This document shows, in pieces, positions 25,101 to 40,100 of a DNA stretch of 64,000 nucleotides. Each line of letters starts with the position of its first letter. The stretch's first letter is position 1. Source of the stretch: Pomphorhynchus laevis (taxonomy: Eukaryota; Acanthocephala; Palaeacanthocephala; Echinorhynchida; Pomphorhynchidae); the NCBI GenBank assembly GCA_012934845.2, contig WNNJ02000930.1:124001-188000 (forward strand), written 5' to 3'. The translations under genes and the position numbers were made by a program. The notes beneath the pieces are model-generated. The model was not told where the DNA came from. It searched no databases and saw only the letters and a list, made by a program, of their open reading frames with translations.

Positions 25101-28100
25101 TTTTACAACGTACAAAGCGTAATGATCGCAAAACAGTTTGCATGTATATTGCACGGAGTATGAGGCTATGGTCTGATCGGCTCTATGAAGAATTGTTCAA
25201 GGAGGCGTCTTTTCTCCAGGGTCAACGCTCCTTACGAAAAGATGATCGACCGCCCTGCGATTGGAAAAAGTGTTTCGTGAACCAAGTCAGATCTGGGAAA
25301 TTGTCCTCGGCTATGATGTCTCTTAACGATTCAGGACACACCAGCAGTTTACTTCAACCCGATGATAAAATAGGCTCAAAGACAGTGCTCCATCTACTTC
25401 AAGACAAACACCCGCGCGCTAATGAAGCTGACCCCGATGTCACACTAAGTGAGGATGTGTTTCATGGATCTGAGTTTCACCCATCTTTGTTTGATTATAT
25501 TGATGTAGATACAATCGTTGCTACAAGTAAACTCATCAAAGGCGGCGCTGGACCATCTGGACTTGATGCTCAGGCATGGTACACGATGCTAAACTCTTTC
25601 GGCGCTGAATCGAAGAAGCTTGCGGATGCACTCGCTCTGTTTGCTCGACATTTAGCTACACAAAACTCATCCTTTGAATCGATGCGGGCGCTTACTTCTA
25701 GTCGTCTAATTGCCTTGAGTAAAGTGAATGGTGTACGATTAATAGGTGTTGGTGATGTCAGTCGCCGCATAATGTCAAAGGTAATTCTTACGATCGCTAA
25801 ACCCCTATTACAAAAAGTATGTGGAAACCTTCAGGCTTGCTCAGGTACGAGTTCTGGCACCGAATGCGTGATACACTCGATACGTTCAGTTCTGCAGAAA
25901 GAACCGATTCATGTTCTGTTGACAATTGATGCAGACAATGCTTTCAAACGGCATAAATAGACGTCTAGCACTCAAAAATATGTCGCATATATGCCCAGCA
26001 ATATCAAATACACTTCATAACTTATATCGTAATAATCCTGAGATAATAATCAGCAATGAAACAATGCAATGCCGGGAGGGATTTACTCAGGGTGATGTAC
26101 TGGCCATGGCAGCTTTTGCTGCCGCAACGCTACCAATGATTCACAAAGTCAGGGGCAAGTTTCTCATGATGCGCCAATACTGGTATGCTGATGATGGCAA
26201 TTTTATTGGTTGTCCCGAAGATGTGAACTCTGCATATGCTTTTTTAGCTGACATCGGTCCAAAATATGGATTTCATATTAATCCGAAGAAATGCAAGGCC
26301 TTTGTCAACGGCTTCACTCACCAAAGAATGTATGAATTGTTCCACTCATCAGGGGTTGAAATCATAAAAAAAGGTGTGTCTGTTCTTGGCGCTCCTATTG
26401 GTACTGAAGAGTTCGTTTCACGATTTGTTTGTTCGAAGGTATCGGAGATTCAACACAAGCTTAAGCAAGTATGCCAGATAGGCGAGTCTAATCTGCAGAC
26501 ATTTTATGCATGCTTAACCAAATCACTTCAACACAATTGGACTTATGTGCAACGTACTTGCTCATGTGACCCTCTCTGGTTCAAGAAACTAAAGGATGAA
26601 CTGCGCTCTCAAATAAACAGCTTATTCATGATCAATTTCGTACCGATTAACATATTGTGGGAGCTAGTCAGACTGCCAGTGAGTTTGGGCGGATTAGGTA
26701 TATTTGACCCATGTAACTCTGTGAAGACGAACTATGATAGGTCGCTAACTTTCTGCCAACCTTTTGTTAACAATCTGGATTTCGAAGTTATTTTGGAACA
26801 ACAATCAATTTGCCGATCAACGTTTTCACAGTCAAATAAAGCCCAGTTCCAATTACACCGGCAGTCAATCTACTCTGAATTGAACGAGCACTTACAAAAC
26901 GCATTGGATCATGCAACAGTTAGCGGCGCTTCTGCCTGGCTCACGGCTTATCCCTCAAACTCGAATGACGCAGTACTGAATAACACAGTATTTAAAGACG
27001 CTATTGCTGCTAGGTACGGACAGATCGTCAGATACGTTCCCAAAAATTGCTCATGTGGTCAACCGAATTCCTTATCTCACGCTCTGTCATGTAAACATGG
27101 TTACCTCCCGACCGTCAGACATAATTGTGTACGTGATTATGTTGCTAAGGAAATTACAAAAGTATCATCCGGTGTGCAGATCGAGCCATCACTTCAACCA
27201 CTCAATTCACATGTCACCTTTCAAGCATCGAGTACAACTACGGACAGGTGTGCTCGCCTAGACATAGTATGTAACGGTCTTTTTGGAGGTACTACCCAGC
27301 GCACTTTCTTGGATATATGTATATTTAACATACATGCGCCCTCAAATGCCTCCAAAATCATCAAGTTCATCGTTTGATTTCCACCAAGCACGAAAAATAG
27401 CAAAATACGAAGAAAGAATTCGCGAAATTGAAAATTCAATTTTCTTGCCATTCATTTTGTCATACTCGTCAGGTATTAATGTCGATGCTAACCGTTGTCT
27501 CCCAGGTATTGCACGTAAGCTAGCTCTGAAAAACTACAGCTCATACACCGCCGAAATTGCAAGGTTGCGAAGAACAATTGGTTGTATCGTCATGCGTGGC
27601 GTATCTATGAGCCTCAGATCACCTCGCTCCACATTGTTGCAACCGGTCTCAATGTCAAGATTTTGATCCTAATGACTGATAATTTGACAGTGTTTTCATT
27701 TTCTTGGACAATTTTACAATGTTTTAAGGCCCATTTGAGGGATCCTAATAAATTATTATTATTATTAAAAAATAATAAAGTCTTGGTTATTAAAACTCTT
27801 ACATTTGAGATCTAAAGTAAATACAATCTAAAGTAAATACACATATGACACTGTTAACTAATAACTACTTACAATTACAATCATCTTACAACTCTGCCTG
27901 AATAGCCTTTTGACTTTGAAAAACTACTTACAACGTTAAAAAAAGTATTGCTTATTAAAGTTCTTACAAAACGGATCACGTCACATACAATTCAACGACA
28001 TGCCCCGCGGTGTTCTTTCCTCAATACCCAAATGTTGCAACTGTAATTCAAGTGCCGCCCGTTGTATTCGGTGTCCTTGTGCAAAATCAAAGAAACAATG

Positions 28101-31100
28101 TTTAAACTGTGTAGCCCCACACTGTACACGCAAACTAGTTGATCCTTGTCTAACCCACAACTCGAATGACTCAATCGTTGCCACCACAGATGTAGATGCA
28201 GCTTTATCTCAAAAAATACTAATATACCAAATCGACACAAGAAACCGATCACAAGCTATCGGACATAATTTTATACCATTAAGTCACCAGAATTCCGCAA
28301 ATATAATCGACACATTATTCAATAATGTAAAACATTGGATACCAAATTTAATGGATCTACCAATTTGTAATGATAGTAAGGAATTTATCGATATGTTAAC
28401 TGAATGCTTCACGCACTTTAATACCGACAAGTGAACTGACCACGATCCTCTAAAACAGGCGACGGTAATGTGCCAGCTAATTCTACAACGCATTCCAAGT
28501 CTTATTCCAAGTTTTATAAGAAAAACGTTTGCGCGAAGAATCACACTTTGAAGATCTGCTAAAACTCATAGCTGAAGCAGAATATTCACAAAAAATAAAA
28601 TATCACTCAATGAAATCAGGATATCGAAGAACCAAATGCGAAATAAAGAGGATTATTAACTTGGTTCGAAATTGCAAGATAGGTAAAGCTTCACGGACAC
28701 TAGATACAAAAGAAAATCGAGGTGTTCTTGATTTAGACAGTATTATAGACAACCAAACCGTGTTATCAATTCTTAAAGATCTTCATCCTACACCTGAACC
28801 TGTTAATGAAGAATTCGTACTACAAGGCGATGTAGAAGGCAGGGTTGAACACTATGGCATAAGATTCAGTGACCTGACTCCAGCTGACATTATCCATGCA
28901 GCGAGGATTACAACGGGATCTGCTGGTCCGTCTGGAGTCGATGCTGATGGCTGGAAAAACTTTCTGACACATCATGGAAACGCATCTAGCAAGTTGGCTA
29001 TCCAAATATGCGAATTTACAATCAAAATAGCGATGGACACAATTGATCCGATACGATTAGATGCATAAACAAACAGCCGCCTCGTACCTCTTGATAAGAA
29101 CCCAGGAGTGAGGCCAGTTGGAATTGGAGAAACATTACGAAGAATCATTGGATGAGTAGTACTGAACCACGTATCCAAAGATATCACTTCAGTTTGTAAC
29201 AATTTTCAACTTTGTGCGGGTCAGCGATGTGGAACGTAAGTGGTGGTTCACACAATGCGAGAGGTATTTGAAAAGACACCAGACTCAGGTATACTCCTGA
29301 TAGACGCGAAAAATGCATTCAACCAAATAAACAGAAATCTGGCACTCAGAAATATAAAATATATTTGTCCATCCCTGGATAAAATCCTACATAACACATA
29401 TGGACGCACATCCGATCTGGTCGTGAATGGTACGGTACTACACTCCGCCGAAGGCTTTACGCAGAATGATCCTCTGTCAATGGCAGCTTTTGCCCTGGCG
29501 TCCATTCCTCTGATCAACCGTTTAAAGAAAGTGGCGCCGGGTGCGAAACACGTTTGGTATGCTGATGACGGGGGATGCGTCGGCACAATAGCAGAATTGG
29601 AAAAAATATGGAATTAGCTACAGAGATGTTGTCCATCCTTTGGATACTTCGTCAATCCCCGGAAGTGTACACTATTAGCTCATAAAGATTTAGTTGAAAA
29701 TGCTGCAGTTGCTTTAACTCAACAAGGAGTAGCTATGAGGAAGGATGAAGTCAAATATCTAGGAAGTTTTATTGGAGAATATGATTTTGTGCACAACAAA
29801 TGTTCAGATTTAGTTGAGAATTTAAAGAATACCTTGGATAAACTACAAAGCGTTAGCACTCAGGAGGCTTCCGCTAGCAATCTATTTCTAACAAAGGCAA
29901 TACAACCCAAAATATCGTATATTAAACGCACGTGATATATGCAAAAAGCGTGGTTAAAGCCATTCCACTCTAAGCTGTTCAATGATGTACTACCTAAAAT
30001 GCTAGGATACATAGTTCAGGACACCGAAGCTGATATGATGATATCACTTCCAAATCGTTTTGGAGGGCTGGAAATCATAAACCAATTAAGAACGTACGGT
30101 TCAGAGTTTGTAAACTCAGTCAAGATTTGTAATCCCGCAATGAAAGGTCTAATAGGTGATGACTTGGAAACCCAGCAGAAGCAAATATACAAAGAAATCA
30201 AAGAATGTAACAAGAGAGAGACAGTACGATACAGGCAAAGTATAATAGAATTATCATCCAGAGATCTATTTACAATTTTTGAAAACGCGAGAAAAAGTGG
30301 AGCTTCGGCGTGGCTCAGCAGTAATCACTGAGCTAAAGATTTGTTCCTTAATACTCGCGTGTTTCACGATGCTCTGTCTGCTCGTTATGACAGGCAAACC
30401 TCGAATCATGGAAGGTGTGAATGTGGCAAAGCAATGAAGTCGCCCATATACTGTCTTGCAGAACTAGAGGAATGACATTTGTACGCCACAATAGCATTAA
30501 GAGTGAAATTGCGAATCAAATTCAAAAAGTATGTCGAAGGGTAATCCAAGAACCAATATTACAGAATGTACCCGATACCACGTCATTTGAAGCAACATCG
30601 ACGACTAGGGATCATAATGCAAGGGCAGACATAGTGTGTAACGGCCTATTCGGACATGTGACGGAGTGGTCCTTCTTGGACATCTGCATTTTTAATAGTT
30701 TTGCTCCATCGTCTGCAACGAGTCACATGTCAAATCCCTTTGTATATCACGAGGAAAGGAAGAATGGCAAATACAAAGAACGCATAAACAGAATTGAGCG
30801 GGCTCATTTTCATCCTTTTGTTACGTCAACAACGGGTGTATTAGGAAACGCGGCTAACACTGTGTTAAAAAAGGTAGCATCAATGCATGCTTTGCAAGGA
30901 CCATAGAATTATGCCGAGATGATAAACACATGCAGATGCCGTTTGTCGAGAATGATGGCTCGAGTAGTATCAATGTGCATGCAGGGCGTTTGTAGCCAGA
31001 CGCTAGAATTGTAAAACATGACAAATCACTAAATGTATTATTATTCAAAAATTATTTACTGTAAAAAAATTGATATTATTATTAACATTGTTAGACATTA

Positions 31101-34100
31101 TTGAAATCGTTTTTCTTCTAAATCTGTTTGTAATTTTGTAAGACCAGCAATGCTCGCTCTGTCCCTACTTAGCTGAAGCTTATATCCATTTAACTTATAT
31201 CTAAGTTAAATTTGTTAACTTATACTTATTCAATTTTATCCATAGATTTATAGTTACTTGATGGTTTAATTTTTGTTAGACATGATTTTACTTGTCTAAA
31301 TATAAATATTCCTATATCTAAATATAGATTTTAATAATCTCTACTTTAAATAATTTTGATTTATCAAAATATTTAAGGATTCTGATAATTCAATTTTATC
31401 AATATATTTATATAAAAAAATCTTAAAAACCAAAATCGTTACAAATTGTTGCAATTCTTAAAATTTCATTATTTAATGTATTATATTTTTAATTATATGG
31501 TATGCATTAATGCTCATGCAAAACTATGTATCTTGTAAATTTAAATATGTCATCTTTACGATATAAATTAAAAGTAGTTTTAGTTAATGTTAATTTAATG
31601 TTCATATCTAGATATACACCTTCTTTATCATTAATATTGGTTTTGTTAAGAATAAGGCTTTCTGGATTGCTCACTAATTGAATAAAAATTATTAGAATTA
31701 AATACACATATATCATCAATGTATCGTAACATATATGTCATATATTTATATAGTTTAGATTTAGTTTTTAAACAGTTATGAACAAATTCATATTCTATAA
31801 AGCTTAAAAACAAGTCAGCTATAATTGGGCTACTATTACATCATACTGAAACACCTTTTAATTGTCTAAATATAGATGTATCTACTTTTTAATAATTTTG
31901 ATTTATCAAAATATTTAAAGATTCTATTAATTCAATTTTATTCATATATTTATATTTACTTGATGATTTAATTTTTGCTAGATATGCGTTATAGTTATTA
32001 TAACATATATATGTATAAGATTAATATATAAGATTAATTAATTTTACTAGCGCTTCTTTAATATCTACTAAATCTAGATTTGTATAAAGCGTACTAAAAT
32101 CGTATGTATTTATATTTTGAAAATTTATTCATTTTGTCTGTTCTAAAAATTCTTTTGTAGAATTAATACTGAAATAGTGTTTTATACCAGTATTAATTTC
32201 GATTACCTTACATTGCTTTTTGAAGTGTGATTTAATTACTTTAAGTATTTTATTCATTAAACAAAAAGATGCTGAAGAGAAGAAAAGAAGGCTAAGACAG
32301 TAATCAATACGTGGGAAAAGAATGTAGGAGATACGAGATTTACATGAACTAAAATCTAGAGAATTTATTAAGAGACGAATATCATGGACAAGAATATTTA
32401 AAGACCTAGTTTTATCATTAATGAAGTGATCGAGATGCAGGTTTTTGTCGAAGTGAATACCTAAAAATACTAGTTTATCTACAGCAGAAATAATTGTTGT
32501 CTGAAGATACAGAGAAGGAGGAAATACAGAAACGGTAGATGGTAAAATCCATAACACTTTGGATTTGGTAGGATTAAGGGACATGCGCAAAGAAATCAGA
32601 TGTTCTGATAGAGCACGAAGACAATTTGACGAGGATATAAAAGTTGGATTAGGGAATTAAAAAACGAGTGAGAATAAAGAAGTACATCAGTTATTATAAC
32701 ATATATATGTATATGCTTTCCCGAATATAAGATTAATTAATTTTTCTAATGCATCTTTAATATCTGCTAAATCTATATTTGTATAGAGCGTACTAAAATC
32801 GTTTATTTTCTGAAATTGTATTCATTTTGTGTTAGCTAGATAATTCTTTTGTAGAATTAATACTGAAATAGCGCTTGACCTTTATAAAGGTAAAGGTACA
32901 CTATTATTGATATAAGTCAATAATAGCTTTTATAGATCTTACTATAAGGCTAATTTTTTATCTAATGTTAATTGTTTATTAAAAATATTAATTTAATTAA
33001 GAATTAAAGTAAATATTTTTTAATCTTTACGATTTAAGTGGATATCACACACTCCGACACAAATTCATATTATATAAAGCTTAAAATAATGTTACTATTA
33101 CATCCTAATAAAACACATTTAATTTGTCTAAATATGAATGTTAAATAGATCAAATACAAAAACTTGTTAGTATTTGAACTAGTAGCATGACCAAAATAAT
33201 GTAAAATTGCTCTTTGCGATTTTTTACAAAAATAATTTTAGATATTTTTTACAAAATTCAGATGTTAATCAGAGACTGCTAAAATAGATGTACTTTGTAT
33301 CAGATGTACTTTGTATTTGTGTAAAATATTTAACTTAATACTTTTTCTTAAAAATATATATATTGACAAAATATATAATCACAATATATATTATGTATCC
33401 AAAGGTGAATTAGTGTAGTAATGTTTAACTTAATACTCTTTATTTAAATATTACAAATATTTATTTTTATCATCCATAACTCAAAAAATTCACTTTTATA
33501 TAGTAATATACTAAAACGACGAACCTCATTCTATCTGCAACATTGTCCTTCGTTACAGTCAGGCTAATTTTAGCGTTTTTATCGATATGAGTAAGAACGG
33601 CATCCAAATAAAACCGTAGTTCGTCAATATTATATCCAAGTGACCGTCTTTGTAATTCATACTGGTCGAAGTACGGATTTTCCCCAGTTGCTTTAACAAA
33701 TCCTTTTAATCATAAAAGATCATCAATGTTGTACTCTATTACTTTATTGCAAACATGACATTTAGCATAAATCAATAGTTTATATATCAATTTATTTATG
33801 GAAGGCTAATTAAATTATAGAAGACACTTTACATAATTGAATGTCGAGGATTATCTAGCTAATTCAATAAAATGGCTCTATGGAGAAATTAAAGACATAA
33901 TTTGACTTATAACATTTAAAATTTTAAAATATGTTTTAATTTTGGATTAAAATTAAAATTAACTTTTAACATTTAAAAATATAATGACTAATTATTTATT
34001 TATTTTTTAAATCATTTTTTTACTATAAATTCATACGTAAGTATAAAATAGTCGTTATATCAATACTATATTTGCTATATAAGCTAGAGCTACAACTCAC

Positions 34101-37100
34101 CCTTAGAAATTTTGATTTACTTTAAAATATGTAGGACATTGCCGTAAAATATCAAGAATTCAACAGATTAAGTAGTAAATCTTCATAACATTGATATATC
34201 TAACCTCAAGGGGACCAAGCCTACAGATAATACAATGGTACTCTATCAACATTATTTGATAAGAATTAAAGATAATGAATATCTGATATGGTAGATGAAT
34301 ATTTGTAGATAAATTAACGAAGAAATTTTCTACTTAAATTTTTATAAAACATTTGTAGACACATCAATAAAAAATAATTAAATCTAGGTTAATTTCAGTA
34401 TTATATATAATTTCATAACAAATCTACTTTTAAAACCAGGTTAGAAGACAAACTAATACAACATAAATGTTGATTGGCTTTTATAACAATCAAAACAAGT
34501 TTAAAAATTTTATTTTTAACTTTAAAATAAGTAGAAAATAATCGTAAAATATAAAGAATTCAACAGATCGAGTAGTAAATTTTTACTTTAAAATGTAAGT
34601 ACTTCAAGCATTTAAAAATTAAAATTTTAAATTTCATTTTAAATTTATTAATTTTATTTTATTTTAAAATAAAATGAATAATTATTTATTTTTTAATTCA
34701 TTTATTTAAGAAAAATTTATACGTAAGTACAAAATAGTCGTTAAATCGATATTATATTTGCTATACTAGCTAGATCTAAAACTCACCCTTTATAATTTTG
34801 ATGTACTTTAAAATAAGTAGGAAATAATCGTAAAATATAAAGAATTCAACAGATCGAGTAGTAAATTTTTATAACATTGATATACCTAACTCAAGGGACG
34901 AAGCATAGAGATAATACAATGGTACACTATCAGCATTATCTGATACTAATTAAAGAGAATGCATATCTGTCATGATAGATGGATATTTGTAGGTAAATTA
35001 ACGAAGAAATTTTCTACTTACTTATTTATAAACACAACATAAATGTCGATTGGTTTTTAAAGCCAACAAAACAAATTTAAAATTGTATGAATAACTATAT
35101 CTTAAAAATAAAAACAGTAAGCTATTATTTATTGTCTATAATCAATGTAAGTTAAGCCTCGAATAACAATCAACAAGGAAATGAAATATCGCCATTTGTT
35201 ATGAAACGCATATTAGAAATTATTGTGTAAATGCGAAATATTGTATTACATTTTATTATATTTTTATCAAATACGTTTCTTTCATAAATAATAAATTAAT
35301 AATTAAATTTTTAATTTAATACTTATTTTTAATAATATAAAATTTATATTAAATTAACATATTTATAAAAAGTTAAATTAATGATTCAATATTTAATTAA
35401 ATATGCATTTTTTATTAAAAAAATAAAAATGACTACATTTTATAATGAAGCTTGTAATAAAATGAAATCTATTGATAAATGATTTTAATTGATTATACAA
35501 AACCAGTATTTACCAGATGAACATACTAATATTATATTAATATATCATATTAACACTAATTTATGCATATGAATGTTTTTTTTTCAATAATTTAATAAAT
35601 CAAGATTAGAAAACATTAATCGCTTTCATTAATATATTTATCTCAATTAAAACAAAAGTTAATAAACTTTTTATTAATTATTAATTGATAATTTCTTAAT
35701 GATCGAACTATTGACGGTCAGTGAATAACATATTTTTATTACTGGATTACTAGCAAATTGGAAAATTGGCTACACGGGATTATGGGCACAAACATGCAAT
35801 TATTTCAAAATTGAAAATTAGCGTTGAATATCGAAGAAATATATTTGGAATCAATCAAAATAGTGTAAATAAAGCAAACTAATGTTAAATGTTTTACAGA
35901 TTACTTGATTTAAATTAGCTCGCAATTTGAATTTATGGCAATAAATATGCTTTCAATTTTATATATGTTCACTAACCGAGGTTTTTGAGATTATAAGTAT
36001 ATAAATTGAAATTATAAGTATATAAATTGAGATTATAAGTATATAAATTATAAGTATATAAATTGAGATTATAAGTGTATAAATTATATTTTTGAGATTA
36101 TAAGTATGTAATATAAGTATATTATAAGTTTTTGAGATTGTAAGTATATATTCAATATTAAAACAAATTGAAATAAAAAGATGATAAAGACTAAAAAAAG
36201 GTTTGGAAAGTTATTAGGATAATCGAAATAGACTTACCAAAATTGTCGTGTTCCTTTCCATATACTTGTCGGATCAACCTGTTTAATAATATAAAATTTT
36301 TTAATACTATAATTAGTATTGCGTTAAGCAATATTAATTTCATAAAGTGACAAATATTTATAGTGACCGAAAATATAATAATTTACAATTGCTAATTGTT
36401 ATTATATTTAATATTTTTATTTTTAAATAAAAATATATTTTTATAATTGTGTTCATACAAGCAACAAATTTACAAAATATAAGTTAAGTACGAAGAACAA
36501 TGGTCAACTCACCACTGACCGGAAGATTTTTCATTTTCGGGTGCCGTGTGATCAGGCAGTTGTACGGAGACAGCGAAAGAGGCGTCAACATCCGATAAGC
36601 AATACCACATATTGTGATAAGCAATATTAATTCCGTAAGCGATTTACAATAATTAATTTTTATTTTATAAGATATTTTTATTTTTTTGATAAAAATGTTT
36701 TTTTTAATTGTGCTCATATTTAAAAACCGGAAAAGAACTGGTATGTTAATGGCCTAAAGAAGATACTATAGCCATAAACTGCGATTCAGAATATAAAATT
36801 TTAAAATCTGATTTGTATTTAGCTTTTATTTAGTTCGCATTTGAATTAGCTATTAATTTAGACGTATATAACTAGTATTACGTCAAGTGATAACTATTTG
36901 TAGTGGCCGAAGATGTATTGAGAAATTTTTACATTAAAACGTTTATAAATATTATACCATTTCTTCTTCTCTTGATCTAGCTCTAAGAATTCTTTACACT
37001 TTATAATAATTGAATGTCGAGTATTAGTTAGCTAATTCAATAAAATTATCGATTTTGATAATTGTAATCATATTAATAAGCTAAAAGAGAACGAAAATGT

Positions 37101-40100
37101 GAATATTCTATAGAAATATAAAAGACATAAGCTGACTTTTATAATTTAAAATTAATAAATATGTTTTAATTTTGGTTTTTACTAAATTATATAATATAGT
37201 ATATCATTTTACTCTTAAGCGGTTTGTCATTACAGCTATAATTTTTACTACATAACGTATGCACTTCAAACATTTAAATTTTTTTTAGTCTTTAGCACTT
37301 GGAAGCTATATTATGGAATATCGAAGCCATAAGGAAGCACAAAATTATTTATTTTATTTTAAAATAACATGACTAATTATTTATTTATTTTTAAATCATT
37401 TATTTAATAAAAATTTACACGTAAGTATAAAATAGTCATTTTATCGATATTATATTTGCTATATAAGCTAGAGCTATAACTCACCCTTAGAAATTTTGAT
37501 TTACTTTGAAAAAGGAAGCTGTACCCATTAAATAATAACTATTTATGGGCCGGAAAATATATTTATTATTTCAAATTGTAAATTTTTATTGTTTATAATA
37601 TGTTTTAAGCACAAACACTTTACAGTGACCGAAAATATATTAATAATTTACTAACGTAATTTTTATTATTTATAATATTTTAAAAAATATACATTTATAA
37701 TTGAGGTCATAATTAAATGCCAAAAAATGCTTTATGTAACTATTATAGTCAAAACTGACTTTTATAATTTAGAATTTTAAAATCTGAAAATAAATATTAA
37801 ATATTTATTTTTACATTTAACTTAGCTACTAATAAAGGCATATAAATAATCAGCAAGATATATAAATAATCAGTAATCGCGTTAAGCAAAATTAATTGTA
37901 TGAAGTCATAATTTTTTACAGTGACAGAAAATATATTAATTATTTACTAACTTAATTTTAATTATCTACAATATTTTTATTTTTAAACACAAATATATTT
38001 TTATTATTGTGATAATGTTTAATACCGTAAAAGCATAGGTATGTTAATGGCTTTATGGAGATATTATCTAATAAACTGGCTTTTATATTTTAGAATATTA
38101 AAATAGGTGTAAATATCAAATATTTATTTTGAATTTACTAATGAAGGCATATAAATAATCAGTAAAAAATACTTTTTAATTTTTGGTGTTTATCAAAATC
38201 GGTATACATGGAAACAAGAATACGCTAACTCTACAGTCAAGGGAAACTTATCTCTTAAGATAACGTGGTGTAATAATGTAGGACGATCAAATTAATTTAA
38301 AGAATAATTTCAACATAATTTCTTTCTCTAACCTTAAAACTGAATTTAATAATCAAATTCGCTTATAGTTTACAAAACCTGAGATCGAATCAAACAAATC
38401 CGAAGACGTTGCATTTTCATTTTTAAAAGAGCACTGTCTGGTTAATAAAGAACATAAAAGCTTGTTAATAAAGAACATTACCACATATTATTGAATAAAA
38501 AATAAAAAAGCAATCTTGAAAGTGAATATGTTCTTGTGGACAGTGCTGCCAGATTAGTAAATAGGTAGCAGGTTAAGCGATTTAAACAAATTTAATTCTA
38601 CAATTGATGGTGTGTGTAAGAACCACAAGTGTTTAAAACATATTGATTATTCTATTTTTATGTGTGGCGACATTAATACCAAGTTTATGAAGTGAATGCA
38701 AGGTTTGATCAATAATCCATTCTGATAAGTTACCAGAATATGATTGTTTAAATAACAGTAATTCCACAGAAAAATCCACAGAACTCCAAAAATTCTAACT
38801 TCAGTACACACAAAATTAATTTGAAAAAATTTTTTTTTCTAAAAAAAATTTCTAAAAAATTTTTCGATAATTGATCCTCTGGTTGTTAATGATTGTCTGC
38901 ATTGTAAATTGTAGGATTTAAGAGCTAACGCCACCCACAATTTCAGCTAAATATCGGAAATGCATTTTTACAATCTCACAGAGGCAGCAGAAAAGGCGTG
39001 TGATAGTTTATCTTACTGACGATGGCTGCCGGCTATCACATGACCGTCTAGGAGTAAGGAGAGTTTGCAGGCTGAAGAATATGCTCGTAACAAACACATA
39101 CCCATATATATACTAAATAGTGTTGCTTGATAGACTGGACTTCGATTCACGACTTTCAGTGACCATGTCACTTCTAGACGACCAATGAGTACCCGGCAAC
39201 ACTCATCAGTAGAATGAAATACTCACTGGCCGTTTCGGTTGACTTTGTGACAATTTACAATTCTTTCTGACGTTTGATTCGGGAAGAATTTAACGCTGTT
39301 AAAATGCTAATGTTTATGGAAGTGTGCAGTTATGAAATACATTTAAGTGCTTGTCTGTCATAAGCAGTGCATTTCATTTCTGCTCACATTTATTTCTTAC
39401 CGTATTAGCTATGCCATTTTCAATATACTGACTCTCATGCTATGTTCCGGATTGCCAATTGTGTGATTAGCAGCACCATCTCTTCCTATTCCTTTGGCTT
39501 AAATGTCTGATGTACATGTGTTCATGTGTTTTCTCTAATATTCATCTGGCTTGAAGTCTCACGGACGTATTGTTGATTACACTCATGACATCTTGCCAAA
39601 TATACTAGATTTTAGATTTTCAATGAAAATTTCTCTTTAAAGTGTATGTAAGAACTGTGTTCCTACTTGTAAATGTTTTTGTGTGATACATTTCTGCACA
39701 ACATTCACATCGTTTATAATTGCAAGGCCTCGATTCAGTATCACGCTTGCTCTTTTTCTCAGGCCTAGAATTCTTTTTCGACTTTTTCCACTCCTATATG
39801 CTAATCTTGGCTTAAGGAATTTTAGCAGTGTTGATAAGTTTGCATTATCGCAAGCTGTTTGTATGCATCGATGAAGAGATAAAAGAGCAGGATGATATTC
39901 GATGGCAACTTTGCATATTATTTCTTATTATCGGGATGCTTTTTCTTCAATAATTATTTACTATACATCATTCGCACCTCCCTAAACTGCCTTTCTATAT
40001 GTTTGTTCATATACCGTCGTTGAATCAACTCATTTTTTAGATATATCAGTGATTTCTCAAAAATGATTTCCGCAGAGCGTATCTTTATTGTTATGGATGC

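Noticed and set aside
36484-36717. Minus-strand ORF near exon 2 ending at a donor-like GTGAGT, considered as an extra FUT8 exon
   Set aside because: Exon 1 already joins exon 2 in phase, and the peptide has no match to the FUT8 stem; most of it is AT-rich repeat.
39200-39240. CTGATGAG and CGAAAC boxes on the minus strand, suggestive of a hammerhead ribozyme in PLE-C
   Set aside because: The boxes are in the wrong order for a type I fold, the 22 nt between them give no convincing stems, and the nucleotide after the would-be stem III is G, which a hammerhead does not cleave.
39683-39874. Plus-strand 63-codon ORF
   Set aside because: Antisense to the pre-nuclease Cys-rich region of the classical PLE.
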